Below, one piece after another: positions 23,001-38,000 of a stretch of 64,000 nt of DNA. Position 1 is the stretch's first letter, and each line of letters starts with the position of its first letter. Origin of the DNA: Beaufortia kweichowensis (taxonomy: Eukaryota > Chordata > Actinopteri > Cypriniformes > Gastromyzontidae); NCBI GenBank assembly GCA_019155185.1, contig CM032808.1, positions 3,840,492 to 3,904,491 of the forward strand. The letters are read 5' to 3'. The notes beneath the pieces are model-generated. The model saw only the letters and a program-made list of their open reading frames with translations. It made no database searches and was not told where the DNA came from. The translations under genes and the position numbers were made by a program.

Positions 23001-26000
23001 CAAATAATTTGTCACATATATTACATTACTGCAGCATCAATCTCACTCAGATTCTTCCTGTTTCTATGAAGCTTCCTCCATCAGAAATGCTTTGATTAGT
23101 AAAGCTGGCCCAGTATGTTATGATTGGTCAGCTTAGAACATGCTCTAAAAGTGAATGTCCCTTACCATAATTGCAAGCTTTAGTTCTTATGCCGCAGTAA
23201 CACTAGACTTTTCTTTCCACTGACTTCTATTCATGCAAATATGGCAGGCCAAAATGCAAGCTCATGTGAATAAATTTTGCATTTCACTGCATTCCAAAGT
23301 TTAAGTTTGGTGAACTCTGACTTGCAAATTCGTAACATGTGAGGATGTGTGACCAATAGAAGACCTATATCACAGCATGACCTTTCTTAAAAGTTATTAA
23401 CCTTTTAAATATGGCACAATTTAATCACAAAAATGTTTAAAAACAACAGTGTTTCTGATTTGTAACGGCTTTAAAATTTGGGTGCATTCAATTTTGCAGA
23501 AAATTTGATTTTAACCCCCATAAGAATATATATATATCACAAAAATACTCATTAAAGCAAAACAATTGAAAGTGAAAATTTTTTTTTCCTTGAATGCATG
23601 TTGGACACAATTATTGGCACCCCTAGAAATACTTTGAAGTATACTCCAGTTATATTTACATATTTACATTTTCTTAGCACACCAAGGTTTCTAGAAACAT
23701 GATGTTGTCCAGTCATGACTTTCTGTTTCACAAAAGAATAAATATTAAGTAAAACAAAGGCCAAATATCCTTTTCATTCATCACAATAGGTAAAATAAAG
23801 TAATATAGTTCTGATGTGAATTAAAAGATTGCTAAGCTTAAAGCTTTAAGGAAATAGTTAAAACAATAAAAAATTCCCATTTGCACCATCAGGGTAACAA
23901 TAAATACGTTTTAATCCACTGGAGATGTTGCAAATCTGCCTGAAAGAGGATGTGTGTCTATATTGTCTAAATCAAGAAAAATCATTTAAGTGGCAAAAGA
24001 CTCTTCAAGGACCACAGATGGAAAACTGCAGAAATTAGTTAAATCTTGGGGTCAGAAAGCTTTACAAAAAGTAAAGGAAAACAGCACCTCCAACACAAGG
24101 TAACAGTTGTTTAAGACTCAGTTCAAGAAAGAAATCCATTGCTCTTATGCAAAAAATCTCCAAAATTAATTTGCCATACTGGATTTTCAGACAGGACTGG
24201 GTTCTATGGCCATATAAAACTAAAGATGAGTTTTTTGTTAACAGGAACACAAGACAGGTTTGGTGCACAAACAGATAAAAAAAGTGCCCAGTGTCCACAG
24301 TTAAATAAACAGCCGGATATTTATTGTTGTGGACCTACTTTTATACCAGAGGTCCTGAGCAGATACATGGCATCATGGATTCTATTAAATACCAAAAGAA
24401 AAAAAATCAAAACCTGACTTCCTCTTCTAGAGATCTTATAATAGGCTGTGGTTAGATCTTCCATGAGGACATCAAAATCATCACAAAAATGGGTCACTGA
24501 GCAAAAAATTAAGGTTCTGCCATAGCCACAACAATTCCCTGACCTGAACCCTATAGAAAATTAGCAGGGTAAACTAAAGAGGAGAAAGCACCAACATTTG
24601 AAGGATCTAGAGAAACTGTGAATGGAGGAATAGCCTAATATTACTTGCCATAAATTCTTCAGCCTCATTAGGCATTATAAGAGAAGATTTGGAGCAGTTT
24701 TCAGGTAGTAAAAAGCGTTAAATGAAAGGGTGCCAATTATTGTGCCCAACGTGCATTTAAGAAAAACATTTTTTTCATAATGTGATTTTCTCCCCATGGG
24801 GGGGCTAATATTTTTGTGCTCAACTGTATTTGTAAGGGCGCTTTCAAATCTGTAATTCGGTTCATTAGGTCCGGACCATAGGCCCAAAAAATTACATTGT
24901 AGCATTTTTCAGATGTTTTGGTTTCTTTTCACACCACACTGACTTTTGTGGTTTGAACCAGATAAAACAAAAGAAAATGCAGTGCAGTCACGTGACAACA
25001 TCCACATCATTCATTGGTTACATGTGTCTTTAAACGTAATTCCTTAACATACAGAGTATTCCAGCACACAGAGTACTTTTTGCAGTTGGGTCTGTTCGAG
25101 GTCTAGAGGTCTTCTTGGGTCCAAAGATCTGTACCCGACCCGAAATGACCCAAATCACTTTTTACCTGAACCCGATGTGCTTACATTTATTTAGGCACTA
25201 ATATTATACCTGACCCCTGTCCGAGGCACACGTAAAATTGTAGACCCAAACTGTTCAGGTCTCGGGTTGGGCCTTGGGTTTTCGGATCTTAGTAGACCAG
25301 TGAAGAGTACATACACACCATACTATTCCTTACCTTGCAATACCCTAATTCAACAGTAAGATTATAACAATGATTTACAATTTAAGACGATTTCATGAGT
25401 AAGGTCAGTTTGGACCATATGTAAAAAGTAACTTGTGATTTATTTTTCAAACAAAGAGGACAACAGAAAGTTATGGATTGCAGTTTTAAAAAAAGCTTTT
25501 TAACAATTTGAGCTTGACAGCCCCAATTATGGAAAAAAGAAAACCGTCTTATGTTTATTTTTTCCAAAAAGTCTATGAAAATATTTTCTTGTTTATGTTT
25601 CAAAGAAAAATATCATGCAGGCTTGGAAATAGAAGAGGGTAAATAAATGAGAATTTGTGCGAACAATTCTTTCAAATCGTTTAATCTAAACAGTTTTCTA
25701 GCAGCATTTTTTTTTACCTGTGTCCTGTTGTTATACTGTTCCAGTAGGGCGGGTATGACGGCTCCAGTCACTATTAGACTTGCTCTGTATGAGGCCCCAC
25801 TGGCAGCTTGCAGGAGTTTGGCACTGGGCCACACAAGTTTCAGGTCTGGCTCACAGAGATGATGCTGACAGTCTGAGAAGGTGAGACACAAACACACCAG
25901 GTGTGATAGATAAAACAACCCTGGGCAGCATCGATATGACTGTGTTACTGTGTCACTGACATAGCTTCAATTTGGATAATTAATTAGCCGGACAGTAATA

Positions 26001-29000
26001 CTAGTTGGAATTGTTTTGGCTGGAAGCTGCCCCTTTTATACATCATACTTGCATATATTAATTTCCTATGGAAATTAAATGAATATCAAGAGAACATCTT
26101 AACTCTTTTCAACTTCTGGGCAATCTGCATATTTGATGATGGTAAATTAAACAGCAATAATGCATGATAAAACAGAGCTGCACCTTTGAGCACAAGGTCT
26201 AGAAACACCTGCAGGCAATCTTTTGAGTCGGAATTGAGCACGGAACGAGAAAGACAGGATGTGATCGTGCTGAGAGCAGAGAGGCCAGCTGATTCCACCT
26301 TCTCACTAGCTGTCTGGAACACCTAAATAGGACATAAATCAAAGATGAAACGGTCTGATAGGGCTGGAAACCGAAAACTGGTTCTTATTTATACTGATTT
26401 TTTTCAAATTTTAAAAAATTACCAGAATCATATGACTTTTATGACTGTTGGTTGTATTTAAAGCATCATGCTGATCATTTTCTACCTCCAGTAATTCTAT
26501 GTTACCCTCTTAGCCCCTACAACATATGTATGTGCAAAACTGTGGGCGGGGTTTCTCAACTCAACTCAATTATGTTTGTATACCGCTTTTGACAATTTGC
26601 ATTGATACAAAGTAGCTATACAGGAAAATATGAATAACTAACAATAGATTAAATACATAAGAGAAAGTAAAATGTGAAAAGCAAAGTAAGTAAATACACT
26701 CCCATCCAAACGCATACACACACACATCACTCACATGTACAAAGCACAGGACACACGCAAAAACACAGACACACACACGCAAACACATATAATCACAATG
26801 CGCACACAAGTAATATTTAACAAAAGAAACAACGAAATAAACATACACATACAGAAGCAAAAAAGTAACAGAGGAAACATATTATAAAAACTATACATTA
26901 CATTCAGGAGTACTTACAGTAATAATAGTTCATAAACATTTTAACAATCCCTTCTTATGCTATGTTAAAAGGCCATAAATGGCTAAAGCAAAATCTATTA
27001 GCCCGTTACCCAGATTTCACGTTGCATGTAAACGCCTTTACCAGATTTTTCGCAGGTTTCATGTGCGCATGTGTGTTACATGCAAAACGTCGCAAGCGGA
27101 AGTAAACACTTAAATGGCTATCAAGTGTTTACGACTTGTACTGTTGTTATTTAAACATCAAAATCAAAACTCTTGTTGCATTAACAGAAAATACAGATAT
27201 GGGGAGGAAAAACTAAATATAAACTATATTTACCCACAGGCATTTTGAATTAATAAGACAGACGTTTATGTGGTGACGTCACTTCTGACGAGAACTCTGA
27301 CAAATATCAAGCCCCTATGTAAACTCGGTTTTCTGCGTAGCCAGGTTATTAATTTGCATAAGTTGGGCCCCATGGGGCTCGAATACTGCCAAAGGAAGGC
27401 ACTCAAAGGAGTCGGGCCGCATCAGGCTCGGCTGAAATGCAGGGCTCTATCGAAGACTGCCAAAGGGAGGCACTTAAAGGAGGCACTCAATCGGAGAGTG
27501 TGTTGATACCATTGTGGAAAAAGATCAGAAATTGCTTATTTTACTGCCAAAATCCTTTGCGATTTTATTATTACACCTCAGGGAGCAAAATAAAATAAAA
27601 AAAATCCATACCCCCCTTTAATGGGTAACCAAGTGCAGTGTTGACAGAACCAGGCTAATATGCTCATACTTTTTTGTTCTTGTAAGAAAATAGGCTTGCA
27701 GGGCAATCACCTAGTAAGGCATTACATTAATCTAATCTTGACGTCACAAATGCATGAATTAGCATTTCTGCATTTGATAATGGAAGCATGTAATGTAACT
27801 TTGATACAAACCCGATTCCAAAAAAGTTGGGACACTGTACAAATTGTGAATAAAAAAGGAATGCAATAATTTACAAATCTCATAAACTTATATTTTATTC
27901 ACAATAGAATGTTATCTATATCACATGTGAGACATTCTGAAATGTCATGCCAAATATTGGCTCATTTTGGATTTCATGAGAGCTACACATTCCAAAAAAG
28001 TTGGGACAGGTAGCAATAAGAGGCCGGAAAAGTTAAATGTACATATAAGGAACAGCTGGAGGACCAATTTGCAACTTGCAACATGATTGGGTATAAAAAG
28101 AGCCTCTCAGAGTGGCAGTGTCTCTCAGAAGTCAAGATGGGCAGAGGATCACCAATTCTCCCAATGCTGTGGCGAAAAATAGTGGAGCAATATCAAAAAG
28201 GAGTTTCTCAGAGAAAAACTGCAAAGAGTTTGAAGTTATCATCATCTACAGTGCATAATATCATCCAAAAATTCACAGAATATGGAACAATCTCTGTACG
28301 TAAGGGTCAAGGCCGGAAAACCATACTGGATGCCCATGATCTTCGGGCCCTTAGATGGCACTGCATCACATACAGGAATGCTACTGTAATGGAAATCACA
28401 ACATGGGCTCAGAAATACTTCCAGAAAACATTGTCGGTGAACACAATCCACCGCGCCATTCGCCGTTGCCGGCTAAAACTCTATAGGTCAAAAAAGAAGC
28501 CATATCTAAACATGATCCAGAAGCGCAGGCGTTTTCTCTGGGCCAAGGCTCATTTAAAATGGACTGTGGCAAAGTGGAAAACTGTTCTGTGGTCGGACGA
28601 ATCAAAATTTGAAGATATTTTTGGAAAACTGGGACGCCATGTCATCCGGACTAAAGAGGACAAGGACAACCCAAGTTGTTATCAGCGCTCAGTTCAGAAG
28701 CCTGCATCTCTGATGGTATGGGGTTGCATGAGTGCATGTGGCATGGGCAGCTTACACATCTGGAAAGGCACTATCAATGCTGAAAGGTATATCCAAGTTC
28801 TAGAACAACATATGCTCCCATCCAGACATCGTCTCTTTCAGGGAAGACCTTGCATTTTCCAACATGACAATGCCAGACCACATACTGCATCAATTACAAC
28901 ATCATGGCTGCGTAGAGGAAAGGACCCGGGTACTGAAATGGCCAGCCTGCAGTGCAGATCTTTCACCCATAGAAAACATTTGGCGCATGATAAAGAGGAA

Positions 29001-32000
29001 GATGCGACAAAGAAGACCTAAGACAGTTGAGCAACTAGAAGCCTGTATTAGACAAGAATGGGACAACATTCCTATTCCTAAACTTGAGCAACTTGTCTCC
29101 TCAGTCCCCAGATGTTTGCAGACTGTTATAAAAAGAAGAGGGGATGCCACACAGTGGTAAACATGGCCTTGTCCCAACTTTTTTGAGATGTGTTGATGCC
29201 ATGAAATTTAAAATCAACTTATTTTTCCCTTAAAATGATACATTTTCTCAGTTTAAACATTTGATATGTCGTCTATGTTGTATTCTGAATATAATATTGA
29301 AATTTGAAACTTCCACATCATTGCATTCTGTTTTTATTCACAATTTGTACAGTGTCCCAACTTTTTGGAATCGGGTTTGTATATTCTTAAGATGGAAAAT
29401 CCCGGTTTAACAGATGTTAGCAACATAGTTTTCAAGAATTATTCTACAATTATATACTTGACTACTCAAATTCAGCTGCACTTGTTAATACAAGAAGTTT
29501 GTATATTGTGCTTATTTTAATGAAAACAACAGCCAAAACACAGAGTGGCAGTGGGTCTGTTTATATAAAACAGGCTTAAATTAAGCTTCAGTTCCAGTTC
29601 CATTTAAAGCTTGGCTAGGACCTAACACTGAGTCCTGTGGCACTCCGTACTGGATTTGTGATTGGCATGACCCCTCATTTTTTAAGGCTACAAACTGAAA
29701 ACTGGCAGATAAGTAAGTATAATTTAAACCATTCCAACACTATTTCACTAAAACAACATAATTTTTAAGTCCATTAAAAGTATGCTGTGGTCAATGGTCT
29801 TAAGATCTAATTAATAGCACAAGTAGAAAATTGCAGCCACGATCAGACAACAAGAGCAAATCATTTATAACTCCAATGAGAGCAGTCTCTGTACTATGAT
29901 GTGCTCTAATTCTAAATCCTGACTGGAATTCCTCGCAGATGCAATAACTGTGATGAAACCACCATTTTTAATTGGATGATTTAATAATTTTGGACAATTC
30001 ATCCTTGCCTACAGGAGATAATGACTGCAGTTGCTCATTCGGAGAGCTGTAATATGTTGACTGATCTGATTATTAATCAAACATTTCATGCACTGTTGCA
30101 TTTTAAAACAACAAAACATGTGTATTATCATCATTGGGCACTAGAGGCATTGTATGGGCTACTTGCACTAAGCCTTGTGACGTACTTCTGACTTCTAAGC
30201 CTGACTTAGCAGTTTCTGGTTATATGCATTTATAATGTGCCGGTGCTGCATATGAATCCTTAAGTGTTTAAAAGAAGATTTCCATAAAGAAAAAAAAAGA
30301 AAAAGAAAAAAATCAAAGCTTTAATTCAGCACAAACTGATTTGTGGCTGGTGAACGATAGCTTTTCACTGTTTCTCCTTACACAGAGGTCTGCTGCAGAC
30401 ATTTAAGCAACCGACTGCAAATTACAGATTGTTGAAGAAGACTAGTGAAAAGTGTCATCACTTGAACTGAACAACTACAGACTGTTGTGTCATTGTTTCG
30501 TTGACAAATATATACTATATGGACAAAAGTATTGGATTGACTGACAATTACACCGCCAGGGACTCTAACAATATTGCATTCAAGTACATTGGACTCTAAT
30601 ATGGCGTTAGGGCACTCTTCTGGAAGGCTCATTCCAAAGGTGTTCGATGGGATTAAGGTCAGGGCTCTGTGCGGGCCACTCAAGTTTTTCCACATAGACC
30701 TCCATTGAGCTTAGTCGTTATGGACTTTGCTTTGTGCACTGGGGCACAGTCATGCTAAAATAGAAAAGCGCCTTCCCAAAACTGTTTCCACAAAGTTGAA
30801 AGCACAACATTGTCCAAAATGTCCTGGTATGCTGACGGATTAAGATTGCCATTCACTGGATGCAAGGGGCCTAGCCCAAACCCTGAGATACAGCATCATG
30901 GAATTATCTCTCCTTTACCAAACTTCACAGTTGGCACAACGCAGTCAGGCAGGTAACACTCCCCTGGCATCCGCCAGACCCAGATTTGCCCATCAGTCAG
31001 ATGCCAAACAGAAAAGCGTGATTTGTCACTCCACAGAGCATGTTTTCACTACTCCACAGTCCAGTGCCGGTGTGCTTTACACCACTCCATCTGATGCTTG
31101 GCATTGGACTTTGTGATGTGAGGCTTGCTTGCAGCTGCTCTGTGATGAAAGCCTATTTCATGAAGCTCCTGTGGCACAGTGTTTGTGCGTAAATTAATTT
31201 CTGTGGAAGTTTTGTGGAAGTCTTCAGCTAAGGAATGAGCAGAGCACTGACAATTTTTAGGCAGCATACGCCTTAGCAGTCATTGACCCCGCTCAGTGAA
31301 TGCATTTCACAAATGTTTGTAAATAGAGACTGCATAGCAAAATGCTTGATTTAATACACCTGTGCCAACGGGTCTAAAGGAAACACCTGATTAATTGGTG
31401 TGTCCCAATACTTTTGTTCATACAGTGCATATATCCAAAAAATGCAACTTTTTGGCCATAGGTAGCTATATGTAAAAAATAGTTCTACGTCAGGGACACA
31501 TTTGAAGATTTGTACTTTTTGAATGTATTTTGATCATAACCAATGATCATGCCCAGTGTATTTCTCAGTTGTTGTTTACAGAAGCAGATAAAAATTTAGT
31601 GTGGTGGGTAAAAGTTCTAATTTTAGTGCCAGACATACCGGGAACAGTCAAAAGAAACAAGTCTTGAAACAGTCTTAAGTGTTTTTGTTTAGCCTTAGAA
31701 TGTTTTAGAATGCTGTCATTAAGTGTGTCCACAGCTTAAATGCAACTAAATGCATTTTTCTCAGTTAATTAGGGTTTTTCTTGCATTGGAAATTTTCTGG
31801 CGGTCGCCAAAGCTTTGGTTTGCTTCTGGTTTGCTCGGCCAAAGCTTTTTGATCACCGAACGTCATTTATGAGTGATGTAGGTGACTGCTGCACTCATTA
31901 AGACTGCAGGAAAGAGCAAAGAGCCCATCCTTTCCATGTGCAATCTCTCCGTTTCCAAACTAAGGTAGGTACCATAGTTCGACTTCATTCAGTGTTGAGC

Positions 32001-35000
32001 AGAACGTTCAGTTCATGACATAAAAGTACTGCATGACAGATTGCAGATTGTTTAAGTGCTTCGTATGCTTTCAAAACTCTCTCACGAAACTTTGATGCCA
32101 CACGCCTATCGGTATGTGCAACGCCAAATGAAATTGAACATGCCATTTTCTGCCCTCTCTCTTCCTAGCACATATTAATAAAAAAGCAACTGACAGGATG
32201 ATAAAAGGTTGGAGGACCCAAATAATCATGTCCAGTCAAGCTTAACGCATAATTTTCAACGTCCTGTGATCGCGTCCCCGATTCGGCTAATGTCCGACCT
32301 AATAATTCCTTTGAGCCGATTCATTTTAATGAACAGCTGAAACAACAGATATGGGGTGCGTTTCCAAAAAGCATCGTTAGCCAACCATGATCGCAAGTTC
32401 CTGACATTGTTTAACGATTTAACGACAAAACTTGCGACCATAGTTGGCTAACAATGCTTTTGGGAAACATGTCCAACCAATGCTGAACTCTCTATGGACT
32501 CGCTGTCCATTCATGTCAATTCAGACACTCTGCACCTCAAAACATAAGTGTGCTTAGGCCATTTTTTGTTTAGAAAGATTTAGGCTAATAATCCACAATA
32601 TATATATATCTTATTTATATGACAATGTGCAGTAAATTACCTATAAAATCATTTTGTAAACAGGAATGAGGTAAAACTTCAACAAAGCAAGTTGTTGTTG
32701 TTATGTGGTGAAAATAAGGACCGTCACTTAAAACGGAAGGAGGATAGTGAGAGTGACAGGTAATATCTGTGTTGGTAAATTTTTTTATGTCATGATTTTT
32801 AGAGTAAACATAATATGGTAAACTGCTAAACTGTTTCTTTGCATTTATTCTGGAATCTCACAGTTTACGGGTAGGGTACTTTTAACCGTGTGTGGATGAC
32901 AATGTTTGTTAGCCACCATCGAAGACCATTTTTGACCAAAGAAAAACCCTGTTAATATTTTTATTTAATTTGACATTTAATTGACTCTGTTCTATTATTT
33001 TTAAAGACTACTTAGCGTGAAAGAACGTCTAAATTTATCAAATCCACATAGAACATTTAACAATTTTTTTTGCATCATCATAATGTGTAATTAAATTGTC
33101 ACTGAACATGAAATATCATCAATGAATGAGACTTAATGTTATTGAGAAGGGCAGCAGTGGACTGCTGCAGGTACAGCTGATTTAAATGATAAAATATATT
33201 AAAAGGTGAATTTTAGCCAATTCAGGATATGTCACAAAAAGCCACAATAAACGAAACAGGATTTATTGTTTAAATAAGTAAACGCCCTAAAAAAATAGAT
33301 ATTTATCTCCCATGATGAATACATTTCTGCATGTAGATGTGCTGAACACTGTTACCGGAAGCAACTGAGTTGCACTGGGTAAACTCAAACTAGTTTTCTG
33401 TTAGAACTGTTGACTGTTTTTACTTCCAGGTCACAGTGGAATAAAAGTTGAGTATAGACCATTTCGCAAGATGTAAACAGCACTGGTCCAGAAGCACTTC
33501 CTGTCTCAGTTTTTTAACACTACACAAATGTCAGAACAAAATACAATCAACAGAACATTTACAACTGACTCGTTTAACAAACTGTCATTACGTGTAAAGC
33601 TGCTTTGATACAATGACCTTTGTGAAAAGCGCTATACAAATAAAATTGAATTGAAATTGAATTGAAACATCTTTAGGATTTAATTTAATTTACATATGTG
33701 AAATACAAAAAACTGAAACAGGAAGTGCTTCTGGTCCAGTGTTGTTTACATCTTGTGAAATGGTCTATTTGAGGTTTATTGCTGCCACATTGATGCAGAA
33801 TGCATTTTAAGTATGCATAACCACACTGCATGCTTTCACCTCCTGTGGTCTTTGTTTGTTACTTTACCTCCCTCCGTATAGAGCTCCAAAGGCCAGGAAG
33901 GAATTCTGACAACTCTGTATGGTTATATGTCTGACCACAGGCAGCCTGGAACACAAAAGATTTATGCTTGTTTTTTTATTACACCAAGACAAAACTCCAA
34001 AAAGCCCTTTTAGCCAAAATGCTGTTCACACAGAGCTACTTTACACTACTTTTCATTCTCTGTCAAACACAAAATCTAGGGTCTGTATTAAAGCTGTACC
34101 AGGGTCTGGAGGGAGTCCACTTTGGCACTCTGAACATCTGAATTCAGCTTTTCAATGATCAATGGTAATAGAAACTGTAAAAAAAATGTAAAACATAACA
34201 AACACAGATAAGGTCACTGAACTATTTGAATACATGTACACAATTTCCAATCTGTAACGCATGCAGCTGTTTTGCATAAACAAAAGCAGAGACTTCAGAC
34301 AAAGTGTCTTACCTCAGCAAATCGAGGCGTCCCAGTAAGAACAGCTCGCAGAGAAAGAACAAGCTCCTCCTGTGTGATTCCATGAGGATCATTTGGTGGC
34401 TGACCGGAACAAAGTTTAATATTTATAAAAAAAGTATTTTTTTTAATTATTACAATATTTAGAACTCATCATAGTTCTGTCTGTGTCAGCCTAAGTTTCT
34501 GCAAACATGCCAGAGACATTAGCAGTAAACTTCACTAGTTTTTTTTACTACTTTACTACTTAGTAGTAACTACTTCAGAGTAAAAATAGTACACCTTAGC
34601 AAATTAAGTGAATTTTATGGTTAAATAAGGAAAGCATCTGGTAAAATGCAATCTTAGATAAGTACTTACAGGACTAAAGTCTATTGGAAAATAGCAGGAT
34701 GTCACTTCAAAGAGTTCCTCTGCAAATTTACCTAAGAAAAATACAGACAATTTAATCATTCTTATGACAACTTTGCTCATATTTGTGCATTTCATCAAAC
34801 ACAAATTAAAAAATGTCATAGCTAACCCAAAAAGTTTTCTGTTTTTCACAGAAAAATAATTAATGACTTTCCAAGACTTACAAAAACACCAACACGTCAA
34901 CGGTTAGACTAATGGCAACAGGGGATTCACTGAGTAGTATGTCTGAATACACAGTATTCATAAAATAGTAGGCAAAAAAAAAGTGACCTACTGCATTCAC

Positions 35001-38000
35001 CAAAATTCTTAACTGTGCATCCATTTAATTTTAATCCTGTGCTTTTCCATTAGGCCACAGGACTGCCGGAGAGGAGCTTTAAGATTTAAAAATGACAGAT
35101 ATTGCAGGTGCAAAAATTTATTTATGGTGACTCTATACTGATGTAGTACTGGTTTGTACTGGTTATCAGCTGTCAAGATGTACTACAACAAACTTAGTAT
35201 GCAGGTTTACTTAAAATGTATATACATTCATTATATTTGTAAATATAAACCTTAACTAACCAATCTCATAACCCCTGTTAATGATGTTCCTGGCAACCTG
35301 GAATGCCAGCAGGAGATTGCGTGGATCTCGTTCTCCATCTACTGATTGCACAAATCCAAACACAAAGTCTGCCCCCAAACCCTTTAGCTCTGTGGAATAA
35401 AATACATTTAAATATAACACAAAAAACAGTTTGGTAGTAGAACAGCACATGTGTCATATTTGAATGTCATAATGGTTAAGAATTAACATATATGTATAAA
35501 TAAAATATAGTAGTTTCTTTCTTACCCTGCTCTTTGGATTCCATTAGATTAATAAGGATGCTGTACACACGCGATCGCTCAGCCAGCATCAACGACTAAT
35601 GCAACGAAATGGGTAAGAAAAATGATTTGTCAGTTTTTTTTTCCCTTAATAACAGTCATTTAGAAAATCAATCTTTTAAATGGAACATAATCTTTTTTGA
35701 AGAAAACTGTGTAAAAATCCCATACACAATGAGATGGTGTAGTGGCTGGTACCACAGCATTCCTATGCAGGTGGTATGTCCTATGCAAGATGCTCCTTAA
35801 AACTATTATGAACAATAGTAATTGTGCCCAAGCAAGAATCACTGATTCATTACTTACCTGAACGTGAACATCCTGGAAGATTGATCTTAAAATAGACACG
35901 GCCGATCCGGGAGGCAGCACTGAGCATTTTGTCTGTGCAAAACATTGTAACCAAAAGTTTAATTAAAATCTTAGAAATGAATTCATGTTGCAAGGATGTT
36001 TGTTGACATTACTGTTTATTTTGTCTAATGGTTACCGTATACAGCAGGAGACCTAAGGTTTCTACAAATTTTCCATTTTAAAATTCCATACTTTTCCAGA
36101 CTCAAATTTTCATATTTACCTCTAACTGTTAACAAGTGTTTTTTCTGACTATGTATGCTTTTAAATTGTACTTCAAAAAACAACAAATTATAAACATTTG
36201 GAGTTTAGAGTTGCATCTAACAATTTGATTCTGGAGAACCTGCACTCATTATAGCTAATGCTAGTTACTACATTAATGATAATGCTAAACAGTATTTATG
36301 CTAATCTCTTTAACTATTTAACTTTGACTAATTAACTACTATTTTTCTGTCAGCAGTTTGATGTTATAGCTGCACTCAGTCAACTCGGTCATCCCCGGCT
36401 AAACAATCCTTTATTGTATAATATTAGCCTTTTAATTACTACATAGTTTACCATACACACAAACACATTGTTAAATTCAATCACAACTAATAATCCAGAT
36501 CAACTCAAAACTCCTACATGGCTTCAAACTTTAGCAAATTTAGTACACAACTTTAAATCAAATAATTTTTATCAAACTACTGACTGTCAGAGGAGAAATG
36601 ACCCTCCAAGTGAGCCTGGGTTCTCCCAAGGTTTTTCTCCATATATATCTATATCTATATCTATATCTATATATCTCTATATCTATATCTATATCTATAT
36701 ATCTATATATCTATATATATACATTCATTAATGGAGTTTGGGTTCCTTGCCAGCGTCGCCGTGTTGGAGTGCTCACTAGAAGACTGCTGATATTAGTTAT
36801 TAAATTACCTTTCATATTTCCCTGCTTGTCATTCTGTTTATTCTGCTGTAAAGCTGCTTTGAAACAGTGCTACATTGTTAAAGCGCTATACAAATAAACT
36901 TGATTCTTCTGATGTTTTTTTATATTAATCAATTTAAAACAACTTCTTGCACCGCTTTAAAATTCATTGTGAAAATTCAAGTGAAAAACAAATGATTAGG
37001 GGTGTAATGATTAAGGATTTACAATACTGAATTCTCAATATGATAATCTCACAATACTAACAAAGCCTCAATAAAGAAAAGTTTAATTTGAACTGTTTAC
37101 ATACATATTTGGAAAAAAAATTCAAGTATAAAAAATATTTTTCAAAGGGCATTGAGGGATAGAGTGGGACAAACAAATCTGCTTAAAACATAATTCATAA
37201 TTCTGGTAAACTGAAAAAATAGGATTATTTTATACATCTTAACCTACTGCATGCAGTTTAATTTTTAAAATCCATGATTTTTAAAATAAAAATTTTCACT
37301 CATTACATTTACTTAGAGTTTAGAATGTTTATTTAGAATGTTATTTTCAAAATAATGGTAGGATATCCTAACCAGTATAATAATAGCTTATTTGTTCAGC
37401 AAAGGATTGCACTCATCTAATCTTATTTTCATTGATCTGATGATGTGACGAAGATGTGCATGCTTATTTAACAGACTTTTTGAGAAATAGATTTATGCCC
37501 CTTAAATATCATCAAACAGCACAAGCGCTTTGTAAACGAACCTGATTGTTATTTGGCTTGTAAGCTCGCTACTATTACTGTAGGTGCAATAGTTTGGAAA
37601 CACAAATTTTACCTTACTCTGCTTTCTTTTTTGCATACTTTTCCAGACTGTGAAATAACTAAAATCAAATTCCATAATTGTTCATACTCTGTATCATATA
37701 TGAAAACAAGAATATTTTTCCATATTCTGTTTTCTTTTTACCATACTTTTCCAGACCTGGAAACACCAAAAATATAATTCCATACTGCATATCATATATT
37801 TTTTTTTAATTGAAAGACATTTGGACTTACCAAAGCCTTAAGTCCCTGAAGAACATGTGGTGTGATTACATAGTGATCCTTCAGTCTGTTTTCAAAGAAA
37901 GCTATCAGGACCTCCACTGCAAACATCACATGCACATGAAATATGACACACAGATCACAGAGCAGGCAAATTACAGGACAGGCTTTTCTCCTACAACTAT

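Noticed and set aside
26699..26790. CA-rich stretch as a regulatory element
   Set aside because: Ordinary imperfect microsatellite next to a LINE tail.
36468..36897. ORFs with Tyr-Ile-Ser repeats
   Set aside because: They are translations of the (TATATC)n microsatellite.
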